Program-made: the position numbers and the translations under genes
In this document: piece by piece, positions 23,922-32,395 of the stretch
Layout of the letters: every line of letters starts with the position of its first letter
How positions within the stretch are numbered: the stretch's first letter is position 1
Origin: Cyanobacteriota bacterium
Lineage (GTDB): Bacteria > Cyanobacteriota > Vampirovibrionia > Vampirovibrionales > Vampirovibrionaceae
Assembly: GCA_019751815.1 (NCBI GenBank)
Contig: JAIEMW010000004.1
Coordinates: 167,933-231,932 of the forward strand
DNA: 64,000 nucleotides
Reading direction: 5' to 3'
The notes under the pieces: model-generated
What the model was told of the DNA's origin: nothing
The model's input: only the letters and a program-made list of their open reading frames with translations
The model's database searches: none

Positions 23922-25037
23922 TTAATTGAGCGTGAGGGGGACAGTTTTAACACTGTCGTAGTCCGGTAAGATTTGTCTTTGTGCGCCTTGCAAGGCTTCT
24001 TGGTACTTGTGATCAGACTCTGTCATGGCGTGACACACCAGATTGGCCATCGTGTGAATAAAACTCGGGCGGTCATTCATCACCGGAGCCCGGTGACAAT
24101 ACTGAATCCCAAGGTCATGCGCCAGATTGACGTAATCACGATCAAGTTCTACCAAGGTCTCTACGTGATCGGAAACAAAGCTGATCGGCACAATCAAGAT
24201 ATTATCCTGATTTAAACCGGCATAATAATGCAGCACCCCGTCAATATAAGGGCCCAACCATGGCATTTTTCCCACGCGACTCTGAAAGGAAAGATCCCAC
24301 TCATAGCTTGGAAAATACTTTGTCATCACTGTTTCTGCACTGGCACGAATCTGCTCTGGATACGGGTCCTTTGTCCGTTGGACGTGCTTGACCGGTAGAC
24401 TGTGTGCACTAAAGAGGATGCGAACATTTTCTTTGGGGCATCCCCAGGTATGCTTATCCAGCCCCTCTTGGATCGTCTCTGCAAAGGCATCTAAGTAGTC
24501 TGGGTGGTTATAGTAGGGCTCAATCACCACATTGGCAATGGGGTAATTCACCGCGCTCAGTGCCTGTTGCAAGGCATTGAGACTGGATCCCGTGGTGGTG
24601 TAAGAGAAATGTGGATATAAGGACAGAATGATCAGCTCTTCGATACCGTCTTGCTTAATACGCGCCACAGCCTCTTCCGTAAAAGGATGCCAGTAGCGCA
24701 TTGCGATATACACAGGGATATCCTCTCCCAGGCGCTTCGATAATTCTACCCGCAAGGCTTCTGCCTGTTCTTGGGTGCGAGGGAGTTGGGGAGAAAACCC
24801 ACCCATATGTTTATAGTTTTCTTTTGATTCTTCTCCTCGAAGGGCCACAATCAACGCGGCCAGTGGCTTTTGAAGAATGGCAGAAAAGGGCAGTCGAATA
24901 ATGTCCGGATCGGAAAACAGGTTATACAGAAAGGGTTTCACGCTGTCTAGAGAATCTGGCCCGCCCATATTGAGCAGTACTATCCCACGTTTGGGCTTTT
25001 GGTTTGTAAGCTGTCTTTCGTTCGAGTCCATATGCAT
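23922..25037 (-). CDS. hemH: Ferrochelatase
   Basis: Inserts Fe(II) into protoporphyrin IX, the final haem step. Clear family sequence: GIVLLNMGGPDSLDSVKPFL, YKHMGGFSPQLPRTQEQA, the catalytic His in FSAHSLPVKHV (H212) and the conserved acid in VSDHVETLVELD (E293). 371 residues. Two adjacent ATG codons (25037 and 25031) share the AAAAGG Shine-Dalgarno. Third gene of the haem operon, 29 bases after hemN. Confidence 0.96.
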   Translation of the reverse strand: MHMDSNERQLTNQKPKRGIVLLNMGGPDSLDSVKPFLYNLFSDPDIIRLPFSAILQKPLAALIVALRGEESKENYKHMGGFSPQLPRTQEQAEALRVELSKRLGEDIPVYIAMRYWHPFTEEAVARIKQDGIEELIILSLYPHFSYTTTGSSLNALQQALSAVNYPIANVVIEPYYNHPDYLDAFAETIQEGLDKHTWGCPKENVRILFSAHSLPVKHVQRTKDPYPEQIRASAETVMTKYFPSYEWDLSFQSRVGKMPWLGPYIDGVLHYYAGLNQDNILIVPISFVSDHVETLVELDRDYVNLAHDLGIQYCHRAPVMNDRPSFIHTMANLVCHAMTESDHKYQEALQGAQRQILPDYDSVKTVPLTLN

Positions 25038-25066
25038 TTAGCCTTTTATACTTTTATATGTTTTTA

Positions 25067-26458
25067 TCAGAGTGTTTTTGAGAATACTGGTGACGCTTGA
25101 GACTGTTCTGGCGATGCCTTGAGATACGCATCAAACAGCATCGCAATATTGCGGCTGAACACCCGACCCAAAGGGGTCAATTCAAAGCCAGTGGCAGAAT
25201 CCAGATAGCTTAAGAGACCGTCATGTTTCATTGATTCCAGCAGGGGCATGGCCTCAGGAAATTTTGCTAAATCTTCCCCAGTGAGTGTTCCCTGACACAA
25301 AATTTGTAGGATCACACTGCGGCGGTAAACATCGTCATCAGAGAGGGCCAGACCCCGCATCGTGGCAAATTCACCGCCCTGCACAGCTGCGTAATACTCG
25401 GAGATCTGACGCCAGTTTTGCCCGTAATGACGGTTTAACCCACTGATGGCACTCACACCAAACCCGTATAATTCACAACCGGCCTTGGTCGTATAGCCCA
25501 TAAAGTTTCGGTGTAAGCTTTTTTCCCGCCTGGCCACGGCCAGTTCATCACTGGGCTTGGCGAAATGATCCATCCCGATATACTCATAGCCGGCATCACT
25601 CAGCATCGACAAGGCCAATCGAAAAATCTGAAATTTTTGCGGGCCTGACGGCAAGCTGTCTTCTGGGATATGACGCTGGTGAGGGCTCATCCACGGCACA
25701 AAGGCAAAATTGTAGAGTGCAATCCGATCAGGGCTGAGGCGAAGCACTTCAGTCAGCGTGGTTTCAAACGTCGCCACTGTTTGGTGCGGCAGACCGTAGA
25801 TTAAATCAAAATTAATCCCTTCAAAGCCCAATTCCCGGCACTGATTCACCATCGCTTCTGTCATAGAAACCGGTTGTACCCGGTGAATCGTCTCTTGCAC
25901 AAGGGCTTCAAAGTCTTGTACGCCCAAACTAATTCGGTTAAAACCCCATTCCCGCATTGCTTTAATCTGCTCAGCGGTGGTGACTCTGGGATCAACCTCC
26001 ACAGCGACTTCTGCATCGGGAGCTAATTTAAACAGCTCTTGCGTTTGGGCCTTAAATAATCGTTCCATTTGGGCAATTGATAAAAACGTCGGGGTACCAC
26101 CGCCCCAATGGAACTGTTTCACCGGGCGACTGGCATCCATAAAAGAGCGTGTGTGTCGCATTTCCTGAATTACGGCATCAACATAAGGGTCGGCTTGGTC
26201 ATGATTCCGCGTGATCACCACGTTGCAACTGCAAAAGAGGCACCGACTTTCACAGAACGGGAGATGTGTATAAAGTGAAATCGGTAGATGACTGGCGGGG
26301 ATGGAAACCGCCTCCTTCATCTGGGCAGCACCAAATTCGTTTCGCCATTCAGGCGCTGTAGGATAACTGGTATACCTTGGACCGTTGGTATTATACCGGT
26401 TCAGCAGGTCTTCATTCAGACCTTCAAACAAAATAGTCGTTTCAGATAGGCGTGTCAT
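25067..26458 (-). CDS. hemN: Oxygen-independent coproporphyrinogen III oxidase (radical SAM)
   Basis: Anaerobic decarboxylation of coproporphyrinogen III to protoporphyrinogen IX. The radical-SAM cluster is C69-x3-C73-x2-C76-x-C78 (PFCESRCLFCSC), the CxxxCxxCxC pattern that marks true HemN rather than the HemW haem chaperone. YTSYPTAPEW at the N-terminus and HWGGGTPTFLS, DLIYGLPHQT and YGFGVSAIS are further matches. 463 residues, normal. The ATG overlaps the hemE stop by one base (TGATG). No hemF is seen in the window. Confidence 0.96.
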   Translation of the reverse strand: MTRLSETTILFEGLNEDLLNRYNTNGPRYTSYPTAPEWRNEFGAAQMKEAVSIPASHLPISLYTHLPFCESRCLFCSCNVVITRNHDQADPYVDAVIQEMRHTRSFMDASRPVKQFHWGGGTPTFLSIAQMERLFKAQTQELFKLAPDAEVAVEVDPRVTTAEQIKAMREWGFNRISLGVQDFEALVQETIHRVQPVSMTEAMVNQCRELGFEGINFDLIYGLPHQTVATFETTLTEVLRLSPDRIALYNFAFVPWMSPHQRHIPEDSLPSGPQKFQIFRLALSMLSDAGYEYIGMDHFAKPSDELAVARREKSLHRNFMGYTTKAGCELYGFGVSAISGLNRHYGQNWRQISEYYAAVQGGEFATMRGLALSDDDVYRRSVILQILCQGTLTGEDLAKFPEAMPLLESMKHDGLLSYLDSATGFELTPLGRVFSRNIAMLFDAYLKASPEQSQASPVFSKTL

Positions 26459-27570
26459 CAGGTTACCGGGGTGTTTGGTATTGTTTTACAGTGATATTGC
26501 TTAACAGTATCTACCACGAGCCGAACGTTATCAACAGGGGTTTGGGGCAGAATCCCATGGCCCAAGTTAAATATATATCCAGTGTCGCCGCCTTCTTGAA
26601 GTAGTTTTTGCACCATGGGCGCAAGAGCAGACGGATCGGCAAATAGCGCAGTGGGGTCCAGATTGCCCTGGACTGCGACGTTTTTTGGCCGAGCCTTGGC
26701 AATGGCTGTACTCAGCGGGGTGAGTGTATCCACACTCATCACCGTGGGGGCTGTCTCCAAAATGGCATCGATCACATGCGGAGAATTGTTCACATATAAG
26801 ATAACGGGAACTCTGTCTGTCGGCAGAGACTGAATAACTTGCTGGTGATACGGCTGAATAAATTGTTGATAGAGCGGTAACGGCAAAATCCCTGCCCAGG
26901 TATCAAACAATTGAACCACTTGGGCGCCCGCTTCAATTTGCGCATTTAGGTAAGCACTTACCGCGATGGTGATTTTCTCCAGCAAACTATGCAGCCGTTG
27001 AGGTTCATTCCACATCAGCGACTTTAAATGGGTAAAGTTGCGGGATCCACCCCCTTCAATCATATAGCTGGCGAGTGTCCATGGGGCCCCAGAGAATCCA
27101 ATGAGCGCTGTCTCCGGTTTATTGGAAAGTTCCGCCCGCAGCGTCCCCAGGATTTTCATCACATAGGCCAAATCTTGATTGGGATCAATTGCTCTAAGCC
27201 GCTCAATATCGGCGGGTGTCCGAATGGGATGATCAAACACCGGGCCCACGGATTCCGTGAAACGCACGGGGCAACCCATCGCTTCTGGGATGACCAGAAT
27301 ATCCGAAAACATAATCACCGCATCCATCCCAAAGGCAGTGAGTGGTTGCAAAGAAACCTCTGCAGCCAACTCTGGGGTTTTGCATAAGTCTAGAAATGAG
27401 ACCTTCTCTCGCACCGCACGGTATTCCGGCATGTAGCGACCGGCTTGGCGCATCATCCACACAGGGGGACGATCCAAAATGTCCCCGTAGCAGGCCCGAA
27501 CCAGCAACGGGTTCGCCAAATCTTTTCCAACAGCGCGTTCTTGATCTTGGGTGGCAGAGACAGAAGGCAT
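26458..27570 (-). CDS. hemE: Uroporphyrinogen decarboxylase
   Basis: Converts uroporphyrinogen III to coproporphyrinogen III. Signatures: PPVWMMRQAGRYMPEYRAVR, ITAFGMDAVIMFSDIL, SNSGAPWTLASYMIEGGGS-type segment (FSGAPWTLASYMIEGGGS) and FNLGHGILPQTPVDNV. 370 residues, slightly longer than usual because of an N-terminal leader. First gene of hemE-hemN-hemH-hemY. Upstream, GGACACA (27608-27614) and TGTGTCC (27635-27641) form an inverted repeat that could be an operator or leader hairpin. Confidence 0.96.
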   Translation of the reverse strand: MPSVSATQDQERAVGKDLANPLLVRACYGDILDRPPVWMMRQAGRYMPEYRAVREKVSFLDLCKTPELAAEVSLQPLTAFGMDAVIMFSDILVIPEAMGCPVRFTESVGPVFDHPIRTPADIERLRAIDPNQDLAYVMKILGTLRAELSNKPETALIGFSGAPWTLASYMIEGGGSRNFTHLKSLMWNEPQRLHSLLEKITIAVSAYLNAQIEAGAQVVQLFDTWAGILPLPLYQQFIQPYHQQVIQSLPTDRVPVILYVNNSPHVIDAILETAPTVMSVDTLTPLSTAIAKARPKNVAVQGNLDPTALFADPSALAPMVQKLLQEGGDTGYIFNLGHGILPQTPVDNVRLVVDTVKQYHCKTIPNTPVT

Positions 27571-27781
27571 CAGGCAATTTTCTCCCGCAAGATTTTTCTT
27601 AAAAACCAGGACACAGATACAGCTTTGTGCGTTAATGTGTCCCCTATCCTACCGCAAAGCCGCCAGAACATGTACTTGGAAATTCTGGTGCTTCAGGGGT
27701 GTTATCTTAATACACTTGCTTCCTTCACACTCGCTTTCGCTTGATAAGCGCACTGTCCCTGGAGAATCAGTAAAAACCCTG

Positions 27782-28540
27782 ATGCCAAAGCCCTTACCCA
27801 TAACACCTCCTATTTTACCCAACCCGTACAACCCATCGGGCTGGAGTCGCTGGGTGCAAAACATCGGGGAAATGGATCAAGCCCGCCTATTAGTGCATTT
27901 AAATGGGATGACCTACGTCCCGGCCGCCATACTCACTCCCATTGTCACCAATATCCAGCTTAAAAAATCGGGTTTACCAGATAAAGAGCGGCTGCTTTTG
28001 GTTCGACAAGAGATTGTTCGCCAATGCGTGAGTGCAGCACTGTGGTTTATCTCCTATTACGGCGGTGTTTGGGTCACTGGCAAAGCCTTTTCCGGAAAAC
28101 CCGTTAAAACCATAGCCCAATTTGTGGGAGGTATGGCACTCAGTACCATTAGTCACGGGTTTATTCGGCCGCTGATCACCAATGCCATCTTTTTACGCTG
28201 GTTAAAGCCCGAAAAAGAGACGCCAGAAAAAGAGACTACTTTGCAGCCCGCTTTAAATATGCCAGTATGGGGGCCACTACATAATACCCCACCGCACTCA
28301 TTCCCACGCCCAGCAAGGTGGAATACGGCCACTGCGGCCAGTAAAGAAATTCCATTGAACTTACCCAGTGGTATTGCTGGCTGGCCGATAGCAACACCGC
28401 CACAGCCCCCAGCCCCATGGCCCATAAACCAGAATTACGGCCCGAATCACAGCTGGATTTCTCCTGCCACAACAACCCCACAATGGGCACAAACATACAT
28501 GACGCATAGATATCAGCCGATATCCACAAGATTCGAATAA
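27782..28540 (+). CDS. Membrane protein of unknown function whose tail overlaps the convergent symporter gene
   Basis: 252 residues from the ATG at 27782 (GGAG lies rather far upstream; the frame is open to 27551). Residues about 40-60 and 85-125 include hydrophobic segments (FVGGMALSTISHGFI, ALWFISYYGGVWVTG), suggesting an integral or peripheral membrane protein. From about 28236 onward the frame runs antisense through the last 305 bases of the symporter gene and codes a Pro/Asn/Trp-rich tail of about 100 residues (IATPPQPPAPWPINQN). Such a tail is what a lost stop codon or frameshift would give. The segment with KERLLLVRQEIVRQ and FSG loosely recalls 45534-46859. Function unknown. Confidence 0.5.
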   Translation: MPKPLPITPPILPNPYNPSGWSRWVQNIGEMDQARLLVHLNGMTYVPAAILTPIVTNIQLKKSGLPDKERLLLVRQEIVRQCVSAALWFISYYGGVWVTGKAFSGKPVKTIAQFVGGMALSTISHGFIRPLITNAIFLRWLKPEKETPEKETTLQPALNMPVWGPLHNTPPHSFPRPARWNTATAASKEIPLNLPSGIAGWPIATPPQPPAPWPINQNYGPNHSWISPATTTPQWAQTYMTHRYQPISTRFE

Positions 28541-29696
28541 TATCCTGGAAGCACAGTGCAATCACCACTGCGGGAATCACCACCAATACCGTCGAAATTC
28601 GACTTACCCAGATAAGTTCTTGCTCTGGGGCATTGGGGCGAAACATTGCCTGGTATAGATCATGGGTCACTGTCAGGCTACTCACATTGATGGATGAGTC
28701 CATAGTCGAGCCTACGGCAGCCAATATTCCCAATATTGCTAAACAAAACAATGCGGGATGCGGTAACTGCGTTGCCAAATAAACCAAAACAGGCTCTGTC
28801 TTTGCCGCAGAAGAGACCAACAGCACACTGCAAATCCCAATCAGTAAAACGCAGACAAACAAAAATGCCAGACAAATAGTGGCACGCCAGGCGGCCTGTG
28901 CTGCCATCGTCTCTGAGCGGCAAGAGGTCATCCGCTGCCACATTTCTGGCGCAACGGACCAAGCCAGCACAAACGTTATCACCAGGGCACAATGATGCCA
29001 CCAGTCCACATCGAGACGCCAGAAACTGGCACCCTTTAATTGGGTAATCGCGGCGACGGCAAGATCAACCTGAGGATAGTGTTGCCACACCGCCCACAGA
29101 GAGAAACACCCTAGCATCAACAATGCTGTCGTAAAAAACAGGGTCTGTGTCATATCTGTTATCACCACGGTAAAGTACCCTCCCAGGGCAGAGTAAGAAA
29201 CCACAAATATGGCAAAGCAAATGGTGGCAATCGAAATATCTACATTTAAGACACTGTGCAGCAATTGTCCGGCCGCGACCAGTTGAGAGCCAACCAAGGT
29301 CGTACTAGACGCCAGGACAACACAGGATAATAATGCCCGTCCGGCCTGTCCGTAGTAATTTGCCACCGCTTCTGGTTGTGACATGGCTTGTTGACGGTTC
29401 ACTCGCTTTGAGAAAAAAGCGCTGATCACCATGCAAGAGAGTAACGAGGGGATGGCTAACTCCCAAAGTCCACTCAACCCGAGTTGGTGGTAGGCGTTTA
29501 CAGAGCCAATTGTGGATGCAGCGCCAAACCAAGCGGCTGTGAATGTAAAAGCCACAGGCCAAGCAGACAAACTCCGACCGGCCAGGAAAAAATCCAGTAT
29601 CGATTTTATTTTGCGGGAGAAAAACCGGCCTAGACCGAGTATCAATATTGCATATAGCAGTAAACACCCACAGACCCAGGGCAGGAAAGCAATCAT
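28236..29696 (-). CDS. Sodium:solute symporter family protein (SSS)
   Basis: Na+-coupled uptake of an organic solute across the inner membrane; substrate not readable. About 13 hydrophobic segments. Family marks: FFLAGRSLSAWPVAFTFTAAWFGAASTIG, SYSALGGYFTVVITDMTQ and LAILGILAAVGSTMDSSINV (Na+-site region). 486 residues, typical. The ATG overlaps the stop of the upstream P-loop ATPase by 4 bases (ATGA), so they are translationally coupled. The 3' end overlaps the convergent ORF 27782-28540 by 305 bases. Confidence 0.92.
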   Translation of the reverse strand: MIAFLPWVCGCLLLYAILILGLGRFFSRKIKSILDFFLAGRSLSAWPVAFTFTAAWFGAASTIGSVNAYHQLGLSGLWELAIPSLLSCMVISAFFSKRVNRQQAMSQPEAVANYYGQAGRALLSCVVLASSTTLVGSQLVAAGQLLHSVLNVDISIATICFAIFVVSYSALGGYFTVVITDMTQTLFFTTALLMLGCFSLWAVWQHYPQVDLAVAAITQLKGASFWRLDVDWWHHCALVITFVLAWSVAPEMWQRMTSCRSETMAAQAAWRATICLAFLFVCVLLIGICSVLLVSSAAKTEPVLVYLATQLPHPALFCLAILGILAAVGSTMDSSINVSSLTVTHDLYQAMFRPNAPEQELIWVSRISTVLVVIPAVVIALCFQDIIRILWISADIYASCMFVPIVGLLWQEKSSCDSGRNSGLWAMGLGAVAVLLSASQQYHWVSSMEFLYWPQWPYSTLLGVGMSAVGYYVVAPILAYLKRAAK

Positions 29697-30553
29697 GAGA
29701 GGGGCTCACCGTCCAAATCCAATGCTTCAAATAAAGGCGGTAGATCCAGACGCAACAGGGTGTCTTTTAAACACTGACACAGGCGTTGACGATCGTGTTC
29801 ACGGGTTAAATCCACCTTGGGAACCCGGCCCACCAAGCGAATATCCGCACTGGCTACAATCTCCGCTAACATTTCCTCATGTACCCGAGAAGCATCCCCG
29901 CACTGATTCAGCAATAGACCGCTCAAATCTTCTGGTGCAGTGTGCAACGCTCGAAGCGTTTCCTGTAAATCCGTATGAGCCGCATTTAAAACCATCAATG
30001 AACAAAAATGAACCGGCAAGTGATGCCAATCTTCTGCTTTAGACATAAACCCAGACAGGACGGGATGTATCCCGTCAATCAACACTAAATCATACTCTTG
30101 CACCAAACGAGAAAACCCATAGTAAAAGGCCTTTCGAGCTATTTTAAAGTCAGGGTTTTCAGGAGAAAACAGCTCCGGGTGTTTGGCATCGGGCTCTGCT
30201 ACAGGGCCCAGTAGAAAGAGATCCCACTCGTCAGACACAGAAACCAGCCCGTTTCGGACTTCCCAGTCAATGGCTTCCTGCACTGCTTCAAAAGGTTTCT
30301 CTCTCCAGGAAGAGAGATGTCCGCTAAGCCAAGCCGTGGCTGACGATTCTCGGCACACTGTTTCCCACGTTGTGCCCACCGGAAGTAACAACCGGGAGAT
30401 ACCACCCGCAGGATCCGCGTCAATAATCAAAACGCTAAAGGCTTCCCGCAATTCTGGGAGTAACAGATCCATCAGGACCGTTTTTCCGCTCCCGCTCGGC
30501 CCCAGCCACTGCAAAATAGAAGTCTTTGTTTTGCCTGGGGACATCTGCTTCAT
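29693..30553 (-). CDS. P-loop NTPase of the ParA/MinD/MobB-like group
   Basis: 286 residues. Walker A GPSGSGKT (18-25), then FSVLIIDADPAGGIS (switch/Walker A'-like Asp after the second strand) and YDLVLIDGIHPVLSG (Walker B). This is the SIMIBI layout of ParA, MinD, CooC or MobB; it lacks the deviant KGGxGKT signature of ParA proper. The middle (SAVTAWLSGHLSSW...) is unfamiliar. It sits between a small coiled-coil membrane protein (24 bases upstream) and an SSS symporter (4-base overlap), so it may control or localise that transporter; no such pairing is known to me. Confidence 0.75.
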   Translation of the reverse strand: MKQMSPGKTKTSILQWLGPSGSGKTVLMDLLLPELREAFSVLIIDADPAGGISRLLLPVGTTWETVCRESSATAWLSGHLSSWREKPFEAVQEAIDWEVRNGLVSVSDEWDLFLLGPVAEPDAKHPELFSPENPDFKIARKAFYYGFSRLVQEYDLVLIDGIHPVLSGFMSKAEDWHHLPVHFCSLMVLNAAHTDLQETLRALHTAPEDLSGLLLNQCGDASRVHEEMLAEIVASADIRLVGRVPKVDLTREHDRQRLCQCLKDTLLRLDLPPLFEALDLDGEPLS

Positions 30554-30577
30554 AAGAAATGCTAAACCCCTTCAGGA

Positions 30578-30892
30578 TTAAACGCGTTTTAACGCTTGGC
30601 TCAATGCTGCTTCTAGCGTTTCAATTTTTGCTTGTAAGCTCTGAATCATTGCCTGAGAACTTTCTACTGAGACCTCCAGCTTCTCTTTGGCTCTTTCTGA
30701 GCGCTTTCTCTGACCCTGAATGATCTGTCCACGGATTTCACACAAGAGCGCTGTAGAACCGCTAGCCAGCAACAAATAAGCCGGCGGCGAAAGAACGGCA
30801 AATTGAGGAGCCTGAACGGAGCAAAATAGGGCGTAGCCCAAGCCAAAAACACCACCCAGCAGCAGAATTATTTGCTGAAACGAAAGCGCCAT
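30578..30892 (-). CDS. Small membrane protein with C-terminal coiled coil
   Basis: 104 residues from the ATG at 30892 (AAGGAG 6 bases upstream; the preceding GTG is too close). Two hydrophobic helices (about 7-27 and 36-51) are followed by a basic stretch (RGQIIQGQRKRSERAKEK) and a heptad-like coiled coil (SSQAMIQSLQAKIETLEAAL). The topology puts the coiled coil in the cytoplasm. First gene of the unit with the P-loop NTPase and the SSS symporter. Not recognised as a known family; a membrane adaptor for the NTPase is plausible. Confidence 0.7.
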   Translation of the reverse strand: MALSFQQIILLLGGVFGLGYALFCSVQAPQFAVLSPPAYLLLASGSTALLCEIRGQIIQGQRKRSERAKEKLEVSVESSQAMIQSLQAKIETLEAALSQALKRV

Positions 30893-30945
30893 CACGGTCT
30901 CCTTTCTATTAGCGTGTAACTAAAGAGTGTGATTGTAATACAACG

Positions 30946-31914
30946 TTAATACAAGGCTGTCAAATGAGCCCAAGTGTCTACCAGCCGTGGCTCCATGGGT
31001 CGCTCAAACTGTAAGGGTTTTCCACTGATTGGATGGCGAAAAGCCAATTGAAACGCCTGCAATCTTTGCCCTGGTGACTTTAAACCCAGTTGCTGAAACA
31101 AACCAGAACCATATAACATGTCTCCCACCACTGGATGACCAATAGAAGCCAAATGAACCCGGATTTGATGGGTTCTCCCTGTTTCCAGAGAAAGCTGGAC
31201 CAGAGAGAATTGGCGTTGTATCTGCTCACGTACCTGCCAATGGGTAACGGCCCGTCTGCCTCCTGGCACATTTTCCGGGACAATTCGCATTTTATCTCGA
31301 TGTTTGGGGTCTCTGCCAATCGCCGCGTTCACCGTGCCTGCTTCTGTCTGCAGCTCGCCTTGGACAATGGCCAGATAATCTCTTCTGGCTGATTTGTCTT
31401 TTAACTGAGCGGATAATCCCCAATGAGCCGCTTCCGTTTTAGCCACCATCAGGAGTCCAGAGGTCTCTTTGTCCAGCCTGTGGACAATCCCAGGGCGAAG
31501 TACACCATTAATTCCTGGTAATTTCCCTTCACAATGGTATAACAAGGCGTTTACCAATGTGCCTGTAACTTGTTTTCCGGCTGGGTGAGTTAACATTCCT
31601 GCTGGTTTATTGACTACCAGAAGATCAGCGTCCTCATACACAATCTTGAGATCAATTTCCTCTGGGATTAAGTTCATCTGTTGTGGCTCAGGAACAGAGA
31701 GCGTTACCTTTTGGGCGAGCTTAAGCCGAGTTGACACCTTAGAGCAAGGCTGTGAGTCTAGCAAAACACAGCCAGACTCAATGAGATCTTGAATACGCTC
31801 ACGAGAGAATTGGCCCAAAAGCTCTTGCACCAAGTATTTATCCAGACGTTCATCATCCTGATCTTCGGAGACTTGAAACACCCAGGCTTGATCGGGCTCT
31901 TGCGGGGTCGTCAT
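30946..31914 (-). CDS. rluD: 23S rRNA pseudouridine synthase, RluA/RluD family
   Basis: Isomerises uridines in 23S rRNA. N-terminal S4 RNA-binding domain (ERLDKYLVQELLGQFSRERIQ), then the catalytic core with LLVVNKPAGMLTHPA and the motif HRLDKETSGLL bearing the catalytic Asp (D148 from this start), and GRTHQIRVHLASIGHPVVGD. 322 residues from the ATG at 31914, which overlaps the lspA stop (ATGA); AGGAG is about 10 bases before it. lspA-rluD is a very common gene pair. RluD specificity (1911/1915/1917) is assumed from that context. Confidence 0.92.
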   Translation of the reverse strand: MTTPQEPDQAWVFQVSEDQDDERLDKYLVQELLGQFSRERIQDLIESGCVLLDSQPCSKVSTRLKLAQKVTLSVPEPQQMNLIPEEIDLKIVYEDADLLVVNKPAGMLTHPAGKQVTGTLVNALLYHCEGKLPGINGVLRPGIVHRLDKETSGLLMVAKTEAAHWGLSAQLKDKSARRDYLAIVQGELQTEAGTVNAAIGRDPKHRDKMRIVPENVPGGRRAVTHWQVREQIQRQFSLVQLSLETGRTHQIRVHLASIGHPVVGDMLYGSGLFQQLGLKSPGQRLQAFQLAFRHPISGKPLQFERPMEPRLVDTWAHLTALY

Positions 31915-32387
31915 GGTGAGGAATGCTCCTGGAAACGGTGCCGCCAAAACGAACTAAAAACCAGGACGACACCACTAAAAATAAGCATATCAGCAAGATT
32001 AAAAATCGGAAACCCAACAGCCACAATATCAATATAATCAATCACAGCCCCGTAAAAAAGACGATCCCATAGATTGCTAGCTGCCCCACCAAGAATTAGC
32101 CCGTAGCCAAATGTCTCTAGCATCGTCAACTGCTTCTGAGAAAACACAAAACAAAGAATACCGAGAAACAAGATACCAGAAACCAATAGTAATAAGCCCG
32201 GCTGGTCTGCTCCAAGACTAAAAGCTGCACCTGTATTGTGTGTTAAAGTCCACTGCAACAAGGAAGGCAAGCAAGGCAGGGACTTCCCCAGAGATAGCTT
32301 GCTTATTGCCCAGTATTTACTGAGCCGGTCGCAGCCGCCAGCAATTACAATCAGTACCCAAAGCCCTAGTCGTCCGTTCAGAAACAT
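31911..32387 (-). CDS. lspA: Lipoprotein signal peptidase (SPase II)
   Basis: Membrane aspartyl protease that cleaves prolipoproteins. Four hydrophobic segments; conserved THNTGAAFSLG, and the catalytic aspartates D117 (GAVIDYID) and D133 (FPIFNLADM). 158 residues, typical. It follows the NTF2-like secreted protein gene by 8 bases and overlaps rluD by 4 bases. Confidence 0.95.
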   Translation of the reverse strand: MFLNGRLGLWVLIVIAGGCDRLSKYWAISKLSLGKSLPCLPSLLQWTLTHNTGAAFSLGADQPGLLLLVSGILFLGILCFVFSQKQLTMLETFGYGLILGGAASNLWDRLFYGAVIDYIDIVAVGFPIFNLADMLIFSGVVLVFSSFWRHRFQEHSSP

Positions 32388-32395
32388 CTCACGAA

